Below, one piece after another: positions 23,136-36,000 of a stretch of 64,000 bases of DNA; position 1 is the stretch's first letter; each line of letters opens with the position of its first letter. The stretch covers positions 36,466,651-36,530,650 of the forward strand of contig OX424558.1 in the NCBI GenBank assembly GCA_949152475.1, read 5' to 3'. The notes beneath the pieces are model-generated. The model had not been told where the DNA came from and did no database searches. It worked only from the letters and a program-made list of their open reading frames with translations. Both the position numbers and the translations under genes were made by a program. The stretch comes from Terebella lapidaria. Its lineage: Eukaryota; Annelida; Polychaeta; Terebellida; Terebellidae.

Positions 23136-25463
23136 ATGAAAGCTTGGTTCCTGCTGCTACTTTCTATGAAATTTTCTATGAAAGGCTGCCACACAATACG
23201 GGGACCAGGTAAGTTTTTTTTTATACATAATGATGAGGTTGTATTGATAGAAACGAATTTGTAAGATGATAATTCCTCGAAGGAAGACAACAATATTTCT
23301 ACAAATTGTAAAAACAATAATCCTCTGACTCTTGTTTAATGTAAAACTAATGATCGCGAAAAATCCGGCTAAGTGCATTCGTCTCGCAGACATAAGTAAT
23401 GCTATTAGGCCCGTGGTTATACTAGTATATTTGCATTTGATTCCTCACTAGGATGTCAGTATATCCTTCTCGACAACGCTCTAACAACTACGGGCCAGTC
23501 AATGCACGGATTCTATCGAAGGACGACCCCAAAATGCAGTGGGCGATTCGTGTATGAAAAACTTGACGCCAGAGGCCGCTACTATCTGTATTTTGTAGAA
23601 AAACGTAACCTGCACGATTTTCAGGGATGGATTTTAACTAGACGCAGGTGTGAAAAAGAGAATCTTGTCAGGTATATCCTGATAGAGGATGGGTCATTGT
23701 TCCCATACACCGCATTGGGAGAATGGAAGGAATATGGCGGCCCGGGAAACCCCTATGTGGAAAGCCCCAACCTGTCAGTTACTTGTACTGGTGAGTAATT
23801 TGCATGAATTAATCAATCATATATGTAACAGTACTCCTTATTCTCCACACCGTGAATCTTTTGCTGTGCTTGCCGTGAATAATGCTGATTATTCTCATTG
23901 CATGCTGTGATTGAGTAGATCTTAGGCCTTTTCCGACCTCGACAGCTTTTGTTTTTGTTCGCTGTTGGCGTCATCGAAATCTGATTGTGTTGGTGTTACT
24001 GAGATAATACTCTCATTGCTTGTGATGAATTTCGAGATTTGTTATGAATTGGAGGAAAGTTAGTTAATAAAAAAAATGATTTTTCTGTATCCCTTCAGTG
24101 TTGACCACAGAAACAACAGAGACTACTTCAATATATGGCTTCTCTGAGCCACCTACTATCCGATCCGAACCCACTGTACTCCATGGGTCAACAACACGGA
24201 CAGTCAGGATCGAATCAACAAAATCCCTATTCACAAAGAAGTTCAACAGTATAACCTCTAGCTCAACTGTATTCACAACCACTTCCAAAGAGCAAGCACG
24301 AGAAACCACCGGGCAAATTACTGAAGTTCCACCTACACTTGAATCTAGTAGTAGTGCAGAAGATGTTGAAGTCAACCATGAAACAGGAAGCACTCCAGGC
24401 TTTTCACGAGCTACACGTTCTCCAACATTCGTTCTTGAAATCACCTCGCACGCCGAAACACACAAGACCTCCACAACTATACTGCCGATTCCAGATCACC
24501 AAAACGATACTGGAGGTGCAGATGATATTGGTAGAAATACATCATTTATCTTACCCAACAGTAATGTTACCCGTGATAGCCTTTCACTATTTTTCATGAT
24601 GATTTTCTATCAGTCGGGGCATGTGTCACGTACATTGTAAATATATTTCTGACAGAGGATGACTTGAGGTCATTGATCTATGCGGTAGTCGGCGCCATCA
24701 GTGGGCTCTGTCTCGTGCTGGTCACAATAGCAACAGTCGGCGTGTGTTTCTGCTATCGCAAGTACAGGTATTTAACATTTTAACCGTTAATATGTTACAC
24801 GTTTTACCGATGATAACTAGTGATAGGAATAGCACCATTTTTAAAATCTGATGAGTATTGTATGAAAGGAATCAAAGACTTTTATTTCACTATATGACTC
24901 AATTCGTTTTAAACTCACGCACATTCATTCTGATACTGATAATCAAGTGTCATTCAATCTTCTTGCTAAGGATGACCACTTCTTCTATCAACTTGAACAG
25001 ATTCAACAGGAGAGGGCAGGATGATGGTGAACAACCGAAAGAAAATGCTACTGGTCCAGAATTGTCAAATTTACTTGATCGGCGTTCACTGGATGCTCCC
25101 ACAAATGACTTCACAATTGGTCAGGCCAAGCTCACGCTAAATCGGTCAGCGATATTCGTAGACATAGACTTGAAATCCAACGACGCATCGCCAAAGAATT
25201 CCCCAGAAGCCAGTATTGGATCTGTGTATAGCGAGTTAGACCAAGCCAAGATGTACACGTCATTGGAAGGTCGGGAGCCAGCCGTCCCTGGGGTATACTG
25301 TAGCAGTTTGGGAGATACCTCCACTGCAACATATGTGAATAACACAACCAATAAAACGGTAACATCTAGTCCTGACTACGACGAGTCTGTACCTACTACA
25401 GTTTGCGTCTATGAAAATATGGGTGAAATACAAGTGGATTCCAGTTACATCACAACTTGCTGA
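23136..25463 (+). CDS. Receptor gene B: four-Cys domain, mucin-like stalk, TM, tyrosine-motif tail
   Basis: Five exons: 23,136-23,208; 23,452-23,790; 24,099-24,560; 24,656-24,767; 25,001-25,463. All junctions fit GT-AG with phases 1, 1, 1 and 2, giving 482 residues. A signal peptide (MKAWFLLLLSMKFSM) leads to the four-Cys domain at residues 25-137, then a Thr/Ser-rich stalk (about 138-291), a membrane helix (IYAVVGAISGLCLVLVTIAT) and a basic stop-transfer YRKYR. The tail (about 329-482) has a canonical ITIM-like SVYSEL, then MYTSL nine residues later, a YVNN (Grb2-type), and VYENM (YxxM, PI3-kinase type). SH2-domain proteins are the likely partners. A tandem acceptor (ACAG/AACAG, 9 bp apart) could make two tail forms. 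No break is visible. The ectodomain family is not one I recognise. Confidence 0.85.
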
Positions 25464-26640
25464 TTACAATTCAATATGTCCGAACAGTGGATGGTGTTGA
25501 CTGCATAAAGTGGAATCACGAATAATTTATATGTACCATTATTCGCGCTATGAACGTTTGATACCTCATTTGCATACGGACATGCTATTGTTGTTGTGAA
25601 GTTATTATCTAATGAACAAGTACATGTATTCATTTTGGAAGTATTATTGTATAAGGCCAAAAAAAATTTTCATCTTTAGGTCATCGAGTTTACTCATTGG
25701 AAAAACCAATGAATGTATTATTTTCCGTCACCATTGGTACGCTGCTTTATGGAATTCGTATAATATTGCCTTGACGTTGGTGAAATGATACACTGTTCGT
25801 CACTCTGACATACACACAAATAAACATTTTTGGTTGCCTACGTGATCATGCAGCAATGCAAGTCTAAAAGGTCAGTGCTGTGAAATCAACAAATAAATAG
25901 GTGATTCATTTAGTGAATTCCAACCCTGTTAAATATATTAGAATAGTACGTTAGAATAATCGCTCCCATTTTGAACAATGAAGTACCTAGACTAGAAGTA
26001 ATTTCGTTCCCATGAGTACCTTTCTGATTAACTGTCGAAGTTCCTGCTAAACAACACATTTCATATTTTGACGTATTCTATCCAATATCACCGTCATTAC
26101 AACAAAATAACCTAAGAGCTAAGAAAGATTACCGGAAAATATGACAGTATTAGACATAAAACTTTCGGCAAAATTGCTGCTTTGGCAATCCAATTTGATT
26201 AAATGTCGAATTCAAGGTCACCAAAATAACCACCCAATGTGATTGCTTGTTTGCTCATAACACAAACCTAAGCTCCTTCTACAAACACTCTGTCTGCATC
26301 TGTCACTTTCAAGGTCACCAAAATAACCACCTAATCTGACGCTTATATGCTTATAATACAAATTAAAATAAACCTAAGCTTCATCTACAAACATTCTGTC
26401 TGCATCGGTCATTTCAAAATATACACATCGAATGTTACCTCGAAAATCACACAAGGACATTTTCAACGAATCTCATACATGATGTAGAAAGTCGAATCTC
26501 ATGCATGCGTTAGAAAGTTACTGAATAGATTTTGAGAAAATGGATACAAAAGTCCAAAATTGGGTAACGTGATTTCTGGCCAAATTTTCTTTTGGAACCC
26601 ATAAAAAAATCAAAATGACGATTCAGGTGCAGCGAAACTT
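25464..26640. other. 3' flank of gene B and intergenic spacer
   Basis: It contains the likely 3' UTR of gene B; an AATAAA-type sequence is present at about 25,891. A tandem duplication of about 100 bp lies at 26,211-26,408 (CAAGGTCACCAAAATAACCA twice). Otherwise AT-rich with no gene seen. Confidence 0.5.
26211..26408. repeat. Tandem duplication, about 100 bp x 2
   Basis: Two consecutive copies begin TTCAAGGTCACCAAAATAAC and end near CTGTCTGCATC(T/G)GTCA. The second carries a short AT-rich insertion. Non-coding. Confidence 0.6.
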
Positions 26641-26654
26641 ATACATATATCACA

Positions 26655-26843
26655 GAGGTAGATAACTCGATATTATCGAGTTACTAACTCGATATTATTG
26701 TAAAGTTATTGACTATCGTCCGCTCTTCGGGATCCTCGAGGATAGTCCTCTCACCACGAGTCCTTGCGGACCCGCATCCGCTATTCCGGATCCTTGCGGC
26801 GGCGCCGCTCACCGGAGGTCGCTGCGGACACGGTAACCACTCT
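26655..26843. other. GC-rich left flank of the 1.66-kb tandem array
   Basis: It starts with ACTCGATATTATCGAGTTAC (26,666), a small palindrome that also occurs at about 31,222 at the far side of the array. It is followed by about 130 bp of unusually GC-rich sequence with GGATCC and GCGG words, ending ACGGTAACCA. The open frame here is not convincing. It may be one end of an element that carries the array. Confidence 0.4.
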
Positions 26844-29800
26844 AGGTTATGGACCTGTATTGATTTCCTTATATGGTCAAAATGAGGCATCAAAGTACTA
26901 TATTATTTAAAAACTCCCAGTTTCTCCTCCAAATGCACATGTATCACTTTAAAATGTCTCTGTTTTGGTTTGTATAGTGGTATTATGGGTATTCCTCTAT
27001 GTACATGTGAATTTTCATGTTGATTGGAGCTGTTACTGTGCGCATGAATACATATAAACAAACCGGCCCTTTCTGGGAGTTTGCTTTCTGAGGAATTCGC
27101 CAGGTGTCAGCAGCTAACAGTCAAATGCTTGTAGCGTTTGATCTATTCCAACAACATGTGCTGATTTTTAAATATTTTGTAACTTATATATATTGCTTCA
27201 ACATACTGAAATCTTATGAAAATTGAAACATTTTGAAAGTGATTTCTCTCATAAAACGTTATAATGGAGTTAAATGGCAATCATATATGTGTTTGTATAC
27301 CTAAACCGAGGACATGGAATTTTGTGTATTATAGATTTTTAGCAGGTTTTGTGGCATTTCTTTAATTTGTGTGTGGATAGTGTGCAGTATTCATGAATTT
27401 TTCACCATTGCAACCATAATTTTCGTTCACGTGGATTTTTATTACATATGTAGGATTATATCTACATGCTAATAGCGGCGGTGTTTATCCCCCCCCCCCT
27501 TTGAATGCTAAAGACATGGAGTTAGTGCCTTTTCATTTTCTTTATTTTCATATAGTACCCAATATTTCAAATCACTGTAAAATATTATACACTTTCACTG
27601 AGGACTACTGGACTCAGACACAGCCTAACCGAAAAAGGTGTCGAAATGACCACCAAAAATTGAACGGTGGATAATACTAGGTGTCTCTGAAATTCATCAC
27701 CATAACCTATATAGTCGATCATAAATAAGCTAGGTTAGGCATTGCGGAATGCATTTGGTATATTATTTGCAATTTTGGCACCATATCTTGTCAAGTACGC
27801 ACTTTTCCGATTTTTTTACCATATTTTTTTTTCGATATTGCCGTAGAACCACATTTTTGACCCCATATGTGTCTCTTGCCGTTTGATCGATTGCAGTCCA
27901 TCATATAAATGTGTTTCATGAATAAATTTTATACAGCACATAAATTAGTCCCCTGTACAAGGCACCTATGTGACCTAATGTCGGTGATCTCTGGCTTACA
28001 GAAACCATATTTTCAACAAATTGTCTACGTTTTTGTGTTTTGTCAAGATTAAAACTTTGGAATTTTTGCTTAATTTATAAATATACTATATTGAGAGTGT
28101 GGTGGTAGCATTTTGCGACATTTGAATACTATTGGTGTAGACAGCAGTATGGTAGAAAGTGTTGGGTGCTAAGCAGCGGGGTAGGACTACCAACTCTTTT
28201 AGAATTTTGACATATTTAGTCCAAGGGGAATCAAACTGATGGTAATATATGGGTGAATAATACATTTATCTGAAACAAACCCCAAATTGTCCTTGAGCAT
28301 GTTTGATCGGGCGTCAAATCAAAATTTCCAAAGAAAATCTCACTTTTTTGTTCAAAATATTTCCTTTCTTAAGTGCAAAAATCACTGTTTTATTTCTTCT
28401 CTACAAGTCTTCCCTTTTCACATAAGAGCTCAATAATTGGGGATTATCACCTATGTATGTGGGGTGTTATAATTGTAAAATGTGAAGAAAATTGCCATTA
28501 ATTAAGGTTATGGACCTGTATTGATTTCCTTATATGGTCAAAATGAGGCATCAAAGTACTATATTATTTAAAAACTCCCAGTTTCTCCTCCAAATGCACA
28601 TGTATCACTTTAAAATGTCTCTGTTTTGGTTTGTATAGTGGTATTATGGGTATTCCTCTATGTACATGTGAATTTTCATGTTGATTGGAGCTGTTACTGT
28701 GCGCATGAATACATATAAACAAACCGGCCCTTTCTGGGAGTTTGCTTTCTGAGGAATTCGCCAGGTGTCAGCAGCTAACAGTCAAATGCTTGTAGCGTTT
28801 GATCTATTCCAACAACATGTGCTGATTTTTAAATATTTTGTAACTTATATATATTGCTTCAACATACTGAAATCTTATGAAAATTGAAACATTTTGAAAG
28901 TGATTTCTCTCATAAAACGTTATAATGGAGTTAAATGGCAATCATATATGTGTTTGTATACCTAAACCGAGGACATGGAATTTTGTGTATTATAGATTTT
29001 TAGCAGGTTTTGTGGCATTTCTTTAATTTGTGTGTGGATAGTGTGCAGTATTCATGAATTTTTCACCATTGCAACCATAATTTTCGTTCACGTGGATTTT
29101 TATTACATATGTAGGATTATATCTACATGCTAATAGCGGCGGTGTTTATCCCCCCCCCCTTTGAATGCTAAAGACATGGAGTTAGTGCCTTTTCATTTTC
29201 TTTATTTTCATATAGTACCCAATATTTCAAATCACTGTAAAATATTATACACTTTCACTGAGGACTACTGGACTCAGACACAGCCTAACCGAAAAAGGTG
29301 TCGAAATGACCACCAAAAATTGAACGGTGGATAATACTAGGTGTCTCTGAAATTCATCACCATAACCTATATAGTCGATCATAAATAAGCTAGGTTAGGC
29401 ATTGCGGAATGCATTTGGTATATTATTTGCAATTTTGGCACCATATCTTGTCAAGTACGCACTTTTCCGATTTTTTTACCATATTTTTTTTTCGATATTG
29501 CCGTAGAACCACATTTTTGACCCCATATGTGTCTCTTGCCGTTTGATCGATTGCAGTCCATCATATAAATGTGTTTCATGAATAAATTTTATACAGCACA
29601 TAAATTAGTCCCCTGTACAAGGCACCTATGTGACCTAATGTCGGTGATCTCTGGCTTACAGAAACCATATTTTCAACAAATTGTCTACGTTTTTGTGTTT
29701 TGTCAAGATTAAAACTTTGGAATTTTTGCTTAATTTATAAATATACTATATTGAGAGTGTGGTGGTAGCATTTTGCGACATTTGAATACTATTGGTGTAG

Positions 29801-30622
29801 ACAGCAGTATGGTAGAAAGTGTTGGGTGCTAAGCAGCGGGGTAGGACTACCAACTCTTTTAGAATTTTGACATATTTAGTCCAAGGGGAATCAAACTGAT
29901 GGTAATATATGGGTGAATAATACATTTATCTGAAACAAACCCCAAATTGTCCTTGAGCATGTTTGATCGGGCGTCAAATCAAAATTTCCAAAGAAAATCT
30001 CACTTTTTTGTTCAAAATATTTCCTTTCTTAAGTGCAAAAATCACTGTTTTATTTCTTCTCTACAAGTCTTCCCTTTTCACATAAGAGCTCAATAATTGG
30101 GGATTATCACCTATGTATGTGGGGTGTTATAATTGTAAAATGTGAAGAAAATTGCCATTAATTAAGGTTATGGACCTGTATTGATTTCCTTATATGGTCA
30201 AAATGAGGCATCAAAGTACTATATTATTTAAAAACTCCCAGTTTCTCCTCCAAATGCACATGTATCACTTTAAAATGTCTCTGTTTTGGTTTGTATAGTG
30301 GTATTATGGGTATTCCTCTATGTACATGTGAATTTTCATGTTGATTGGAGCTGTTACTGTGCGCATGAATACATATAAACAAACCGGCCCTTTCTGGGAG
30401 TTTGCTTTCTGAGGAATTCGCCAGGTGTCAGCAGCTAACAGTCAAATGCTTGTAGCGTTTGATCTATTCCAACAACATGTGCTGATTTTTAAATATTTTG
30501 TAACTTATATATATTGCTTCAACATACTGAAATCTTATGAAAATTGAAACATTTTGAAAGTGATTTCTCTCATAAAACGTTATAATGGAGTTAAATGGCA
30601 ATCATATATGTGTTTGTATACC
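26844..30622. repeat. 1.66-kb tandem repeat, two full copies plus a partial third
   Basis: Unit starts are at 26,844, 28,505 and 30,165 (spacing 1,661 and 1,660 bp; the only difference I saw is in the length of a poly-C run). The third copy stops at about 30,622 after 458 bp. The unit is AT-rich and non-coding in all frames. Near-identity means very recent amplification, or an assembly expansion or collapse at this place. Confidence 0.95.
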
Positions 30623-31245
30623 TCTAGCATTAACGGTAACCAGGTAACAGCCCACCCGACACTCCCAGGCCTACGGACACCGTTCAGAAACTGGTTCATC
30701 ACCACGGTGTTAACTGGAGGGGCCTGGCGAGCCGCGGTCTGCCTCGGGGACGGAACCCCGTACAGTCCGACATGCTGGCCAGAGCCTATGTCACACGTCC
30801 CGGGAAGGGAGAGAACTGGCGATCCACAGGGCTTGCGCCCCCGAGTCAGCAACTTGTCTCTCCCAGCCCGGGCCTCCCCATGGAAATCGTCCCCAGGGCT
30901 CTAGGAGCCCACTACTCGCAACTAGGGAACACAAAGCTCATGGCGAGCCTCGTGTGCGTCCCAGTTACTCTCTCTCGGACAATCTCCTCGATCGAGTAGC
31001 TTCCAGTGTATATATAATACACCACAAGCTGTAGGACGCACGCGAGGTATAATCAAACCATTGTTATAGTTTACTGGAGCGTAAATTACAACGCAACGCA
31101 CGCTCGAACGGAGCGTGTCAAAACAAGGCCAAGAACGAAAAGGCCACATAAATATGGCATGTATGTTTACAATCACCTGCCGCGTGCTTAGGGCAAAATC
31201 GCCACATTATCAATATACTAAGTCGATATTATCGAGTTACTAAAT
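30623..31245. other. GC-rich block to the right of the tandem array
   Basis: Base composition changes abruptly from AT-rich to GC-rich at the end of the array, then returns to AT-rich near 31,100. Near its left edge it has ACGGTAACCA, also present at the left edge of the array, and near 31,222 it ends with TCGATATTATCGAGTTACTA, again shared with the left side. Frames are open on both strands (about 116 and 90 residues) but show no domain. I call it part of the array-bearing element rather than a gene. Confidence 0.4.
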
Positions 31246-31448
31246 CAGGAATTTGAAAAAAAATCTTCTTGGCTGATTGATCGCAAGGTCTTTTGTCACC
31301 TGTGATGCTTTAAATCAAGATTGTCCGGAAACCTATTTGAGCCCTTGGGCTAATTGTTTAGTTTATCTTCAGAGACTGCACTGTGCCACTTGGTACAAAA
31401 TGTAAAAGCTGTATTTACAATATGCGGCCGAGTACAGTTGTTTGGAAT

Positions 31449-32605
31449 AGGGCTGGAAAGCGGAAGTATGATCGGTGATAAATTCCAATGAAATATTCGT
31501 GAATAAGGCGTCGCCGGGGATAAACCCAATTATCGCCCATTTCTAACAACGTCAATGACTGCTGAAATAACATGTCTTGTGTCAAATAACTTTAGCGAAA
31601 GTACAAAGCAGGTATACTTGTGTCAAAATTCATTAGAATCCCAGTCAACAATTTGACCTCACATTTACCTCAAATTCAGAGAACAGCAAGGTCACAGTGT
31701 GATATCGTGGTGACCTCAAACTGTCACCCCTCGTCAAACTCACAACGACCTCACAGGTGAGACGTCTCTAGCGGCGCAAAATAGAGAAACGTCATTTCAT
31801 GTGATATGGATACAGAATCGGAAATAATATTGACAAATAATAATATGTGCCATACATTACGCATATAGCGTCACAAAGTCTGCACAAATGGTATTTCATG
31901 GCTGATTCCATGTGAAAGTCATCCATAACTTACGCCCACCTCAAATTCCGACTTTTCCAATTAATTATTATATTAATTATATATCGTCCTGTTTATTATA
32001 TCACAGTGACATCACAGCAGTATCACATTTGTGATGTCATATCTGAGATGTCATCGTGTTATCACATCGACCTCACACCTTTGAGGTCACAGTTGTGAGG
32101 ACCCTGTGACATCACAACAATATCACCTTTGTGATACCATTATGTCTGAGGTCATAGTAACATCACATCGACCTCACACGACAGAGGTCACACAGTTGTG
32201 AGGTCACAGTGATATCCCTGTGGCATCACGAATATGACATCAAAGATGTGAGGCGTGTTTGATATCACTTTGAAATTGTGTGATGTCACGTGTTGACTGG
32301 GATAACAGGCCGTCTGTCGGCGATTTTGCTAGAGCAAGGCTTTATACGAAGTGCCGTTTTTTCAGTGCCTCTTCGAAGCTTGGATATGTTGTGGAATTGG
32401 ACAATTTTTGTCTTTTACAACAGTTTTTGTACATCTTCATCGTGTATGGATACTATAATACACTAAAGACATCGTTTATATACTTGAAATTCCCATATTA
32501 AATGCACCCCCATGTTAAAAGACAGGTAGGCGTCAGGTGCTTATCCCCAGTCCGAATAAATTCATTGGAATTTGTCATCGATGAGTACTTCCGGTTTCCA
32601 GCCCT
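31449..32605. mobile_element. Inverted-repeat element upstream of gene C, with a nested MITE
   Basis: Left arm AGGGCTGGAAAGCGGAAGTA at 31,449 and a diverged complement ending at 32,605, about 85 bp long with mismatches. Between them lies the CCCAGTCAACA element (31,640-32,301). The sequence before the left arm (ATGCGGCCGAGTACAGTTGT) and after the right arm resembles uninterrupted sequence upstream of gene D near 46,437-46,476, so D looks like the empty site. Confidence 0.55.
31640..32301. mobile_element. CCCAGTCAACA MITE, copy 1
   Basis: About 662 bp with termini CCCAGTCAACA and TGTTGACTGGG. The interior is crowded with GAGGTCACA and TGTGATGTCA words in both orientations, typical of subterminal transposase-binding repeats. 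A second copy lies at 36,385-37,041. It sits within the larger inverted-repeat element upstream of gene C. Confidence 0.8.
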
Positions 32606-32639
32606 ATATAGCTAAACCAAATATGACAATGTATGTCTA

Positions 32640-32986
32640 CTATAATTATGCGATTATAGCAAACAATCAATAAATTACATCAATATTTAGTTTCAATTGA
32701 AATATTCGTGACATTGGAGCAATTAAGTATCATAAAAGAAAGTATATCAGATACATACAAAATTTATTTGTTAGTGAAGACGCCCGCATTTTATTTGAAA
32801 AGCGACACTAGGCATTGTTGCTCAAACAAATAATTTCACGAATATTTAGTTTCAATTGAAATATTCGTGACATTGGGGCAATTAAGTATCATAAAATAAA
32901 GTATATGAGATACAAGAAATTTATTTGTTAGCGAGGACACGCACATCTTATAAGACCAGCGACATTAGTCATTGCTGTTCACTTAT
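32640..32986 (+). promoter_or_regulatory. Duplicated candidate promoter block of receptor gene C
   Basis: The block shared with genes A and D (AATTATGCGATTATAG, then TTCAATTGAAATATTCGTGA) occurs here. Its second half is tandemly duplicated: the CAATTGAAATATTCGTGACA core is at about 32,694 and again at about 32,853, with the following AATTAAGTATCATAAAA also repeated. The repeat spacing is about 160 bp. Gene C starts 75 bp downstream of the second copy. Confidence 0.5.
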
Positions 32987-33061
32987 GGAGAAATAACATT
33001 GAAAGTATGTAGAATCTACAACATACGCAACAGAGAATAGAAGTAAATTTAAAAAATCGTA

Positions 33062-36000
33062 ATGAACTATCTGCCATGTATACTTCTCTTCTTGGAGATT
33101 TCGGGTACGATTGGAACTCGGCATGGTCCAGGTAACGTTACAAGTTAAGAGTTCACATTTTGCTGAGGAATTGATCGTATTAATATTTTTCAAGTGTCAA
33201 GACGTATATGAAAACCACGGAAACCCAGAGAGGACATTTGTCTCAATAATTTATCTCGCCTCGGCAAACTGCTAACTTACCTCAGCGTACTGCTAACTAA
33301 CCTCGGCGAAATCCTAACTGCAGCCGTTTCAAAATAAATACAATAACTGGCAACTTAGAGATTACAATTGGCTGAACAGTTCGCCAATAAGAGGGGAGTT
33401 AGCAGTTGGCCGAGGCTATAGTAAGGAGTTTGCCAGTTGAGATAACAGTTTGACGCTGGTTAGGAGCTCACCGAGGTGAGTTACTATTTGGGCAAGGCGA
33501 GATAACAGGTCACCAAAGCAACATATCAGTTGGTCTAAGGGAGACAGCAGTTCCCGGGATGAGATAAACTATTGGGGGCAAATGTACTAGAATCTGGGCT
33601 TCCGTTAAAAACGGTGCAATTACTTGTAAAAGGTCAAACCATTTGTTGTCAGACTTCTATTGCAACTCAGGTTGTGAGCATGTGAACATCACCGGCACCA
33701 TAACTGAGTACGGTCGATCTCTTGAAGGGACATATCAACGTACCACAACAAAATGCTATGGGCGGTTTGTTTACAAAAAGGAAGATACACGAGGAAGTTA
33801 TCACCTGCACTTCATTGACAAAATAAACAAATCTGACTTCCAAGGCTGGGTGGTTACAAAAAGTCAGTGCAGTGGGAGCGATTTGAGGTATCTGCAGAAT
33901 AACGATGCTACATTTCTCCCATACCGAGTGCAGCTACCATGGCAGGAACTGACTGGCCGTGGTGTGTTGTTGGACAACCCGAGTTTAAGTGTGTCATGTG
34001 CGGGTTAGTATTCCCGCATATATATGTTTTTTTAATCTCAAAACTCCGCGATAGATGGAACCATTTATGAGACACAGTCAGTGTGTCATTCCGTATACCT
34101 GATATTTTCAGATCAACCAACTCCAGTTCCGACATCAACTGCACGTCAATACAGACTGACTCCTAAGACTCCAGTGGATGTTCCCGAGAAGACACGCTCC
34201 AAAATGATCACAGGAAGGACAGACACGAGTGAATCCACTGATTCGTCTGCAAAGTCCACACACCCAAGTTATGTCACAACAGAGGAGGCTCCAGAGACTC
34301 CAGTGGATGATCACGTGACGACAGCTTCCACAATGACCACAGGAAGTGCAGACACAAGTCGATCCACTGAATCATCTTCAGACTCCAAACACCCAAATTA
34401 TGTCACAACAGAGGAGGCTCCAAAGACTCCAATGGACGCTCCCGTGACGACAGCTTCCACAATGACCACAGGAAGTGCAGACACAAGTCGATCCACTGAA
34501 TCATCTTCAAAGTCCACACACCCAAGTTATGCCGCAACAGATAAGGGAGCGACCCCTGACGTCAGCATGGTCTTTGGTAAATAGAGAAACTGAGAAATAA
34601 TGAAAGTGTGCATGAATATTGATGAATGGAGCAGGTGCTTCGTGCGCTTGAATTGTGACATTCATGAGATACCATCAGAGAAGATCCAGTACCTGATTGC
34701 ACTTAATTTGGAGTCCATGTATTGCATTCACCAGCATGATGGTACACATTTTTCAGTTTGTATAATTAATCGCAATAGATGCTTTGCAAGTGACGTCATA
34801 ACGTTTTTCTTCTCTATTTATGACGCCATACTGGACGGCAAAATCCCCAGTGAAATCACAATAGAATCGACAAACACTGGACGTTGTACATGATTTTGCC
34901 GTCCAGTGTGACGTCACAGCAGAGCATCTATGGGCGTATTTTATTTGTACGGATCAGAAATCTGATCCCGGATCAGAAAACTGATCCCTACGAAAAGTGT
35001 ACGGATCATGATTCCGATCAAACAATTTTGGGATCAGAAAGATCAGAAATTGTTACGAATGGTTGCTTGATATCAAAACCTGATAATGAAGTTTTACTTG
35101 ATTGACCTAGTCCATGCTTGTCCTTTAGATTGTCAGTGTAGTATATTTAACTGACAAACCATCTTGAAATAAACCATCATGAAATAAAAGGGGTGAATTC
35201 TAAGTTGGAACATGATGTGTCTTATGCCTAAGTCACATTTGCACAGGCCGTCGGCCGATGTCGGGACATCGGTGATATTTTCCGATGTTCCGGCCGCCGG
35301 TGATAGTTTGTCAGGCATCTATCCCATATCTTTTGAGTGGTCATGAAACCACCAGGCACTGTCCACCGATCACCGCTATATTCACCTAGCTATGATCACG
35401 ATTCTTTCTTGAAATTTCAAGAATTTCAAGAAAAACTGACGAAACAACGATGCCCTATTGGAGACCACATGATACTCTACCGATACCTGCTCGGTAACCG
35501 TCCGATATGTACAAATCGGCCGATGATCTGAAGGGCACCTATCGGACATTCATCGGCGCCCGGTAGGATATCCCTCGGTGATCGTCTGGTTAGCTACCCA
35601 CATTGGTCGACAAAAAAAAAGGTCGATCCCTCGGCATCTGGTGGGCATCTGAAGGGGCGGTCGCCGGCAGGCGTACTAGCAATTAACCTATCGCCAAACC
35701 AGTTTGTCCGAGTCTTTTTTACGTCATTCTCGACAAATTCTGCAAAACGTTATTATTGGCCAAAGAGAAGTTTGCCGACGTAATATGTGCAACTCGGACA
35801 ACTTTTTGGGGTTTTGGCGATAGGTCAATTCACTACCGATGTCATTTTTTCCTCCGGTCGCCACAAGAAAATAACTCTGCGTTATTTTCTTCCGATGCCT
35901 CCACTGGCGTGTCTACGATGTCCGATTATTGCCCGATGGCCACGAATGATCTAGCCATGCTCGGTTGGTGACCGACCGAGATCGCCAAATTTCAGCCTTT

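Noticed and set aside
24858-25000. Extended start of the tail frame of gene B upstream of 25,001
   Set aside because: The upstream part is intron: splice acceptor and phase agree with the other family members only from 25,001 (or 25,010).
25210-25275. Calling the B tail a true ITAM
   Set aside because: The two YxxL motifs are five residues apart; the usual minimum is six, so I only call it ITAM-like.
26655-30622. CRISPR-like or other prokaryotic repeat array
   Set aside because: Units are 1.66 kb and near-identical without spacers, and the window is clearly eukaryotic.
30554-31176. GC-rich open frames next to the tandem array on both strands
   Set aside because: No domain, no homologue recognised, frames open on both strands as expected from GC-rich sequence.
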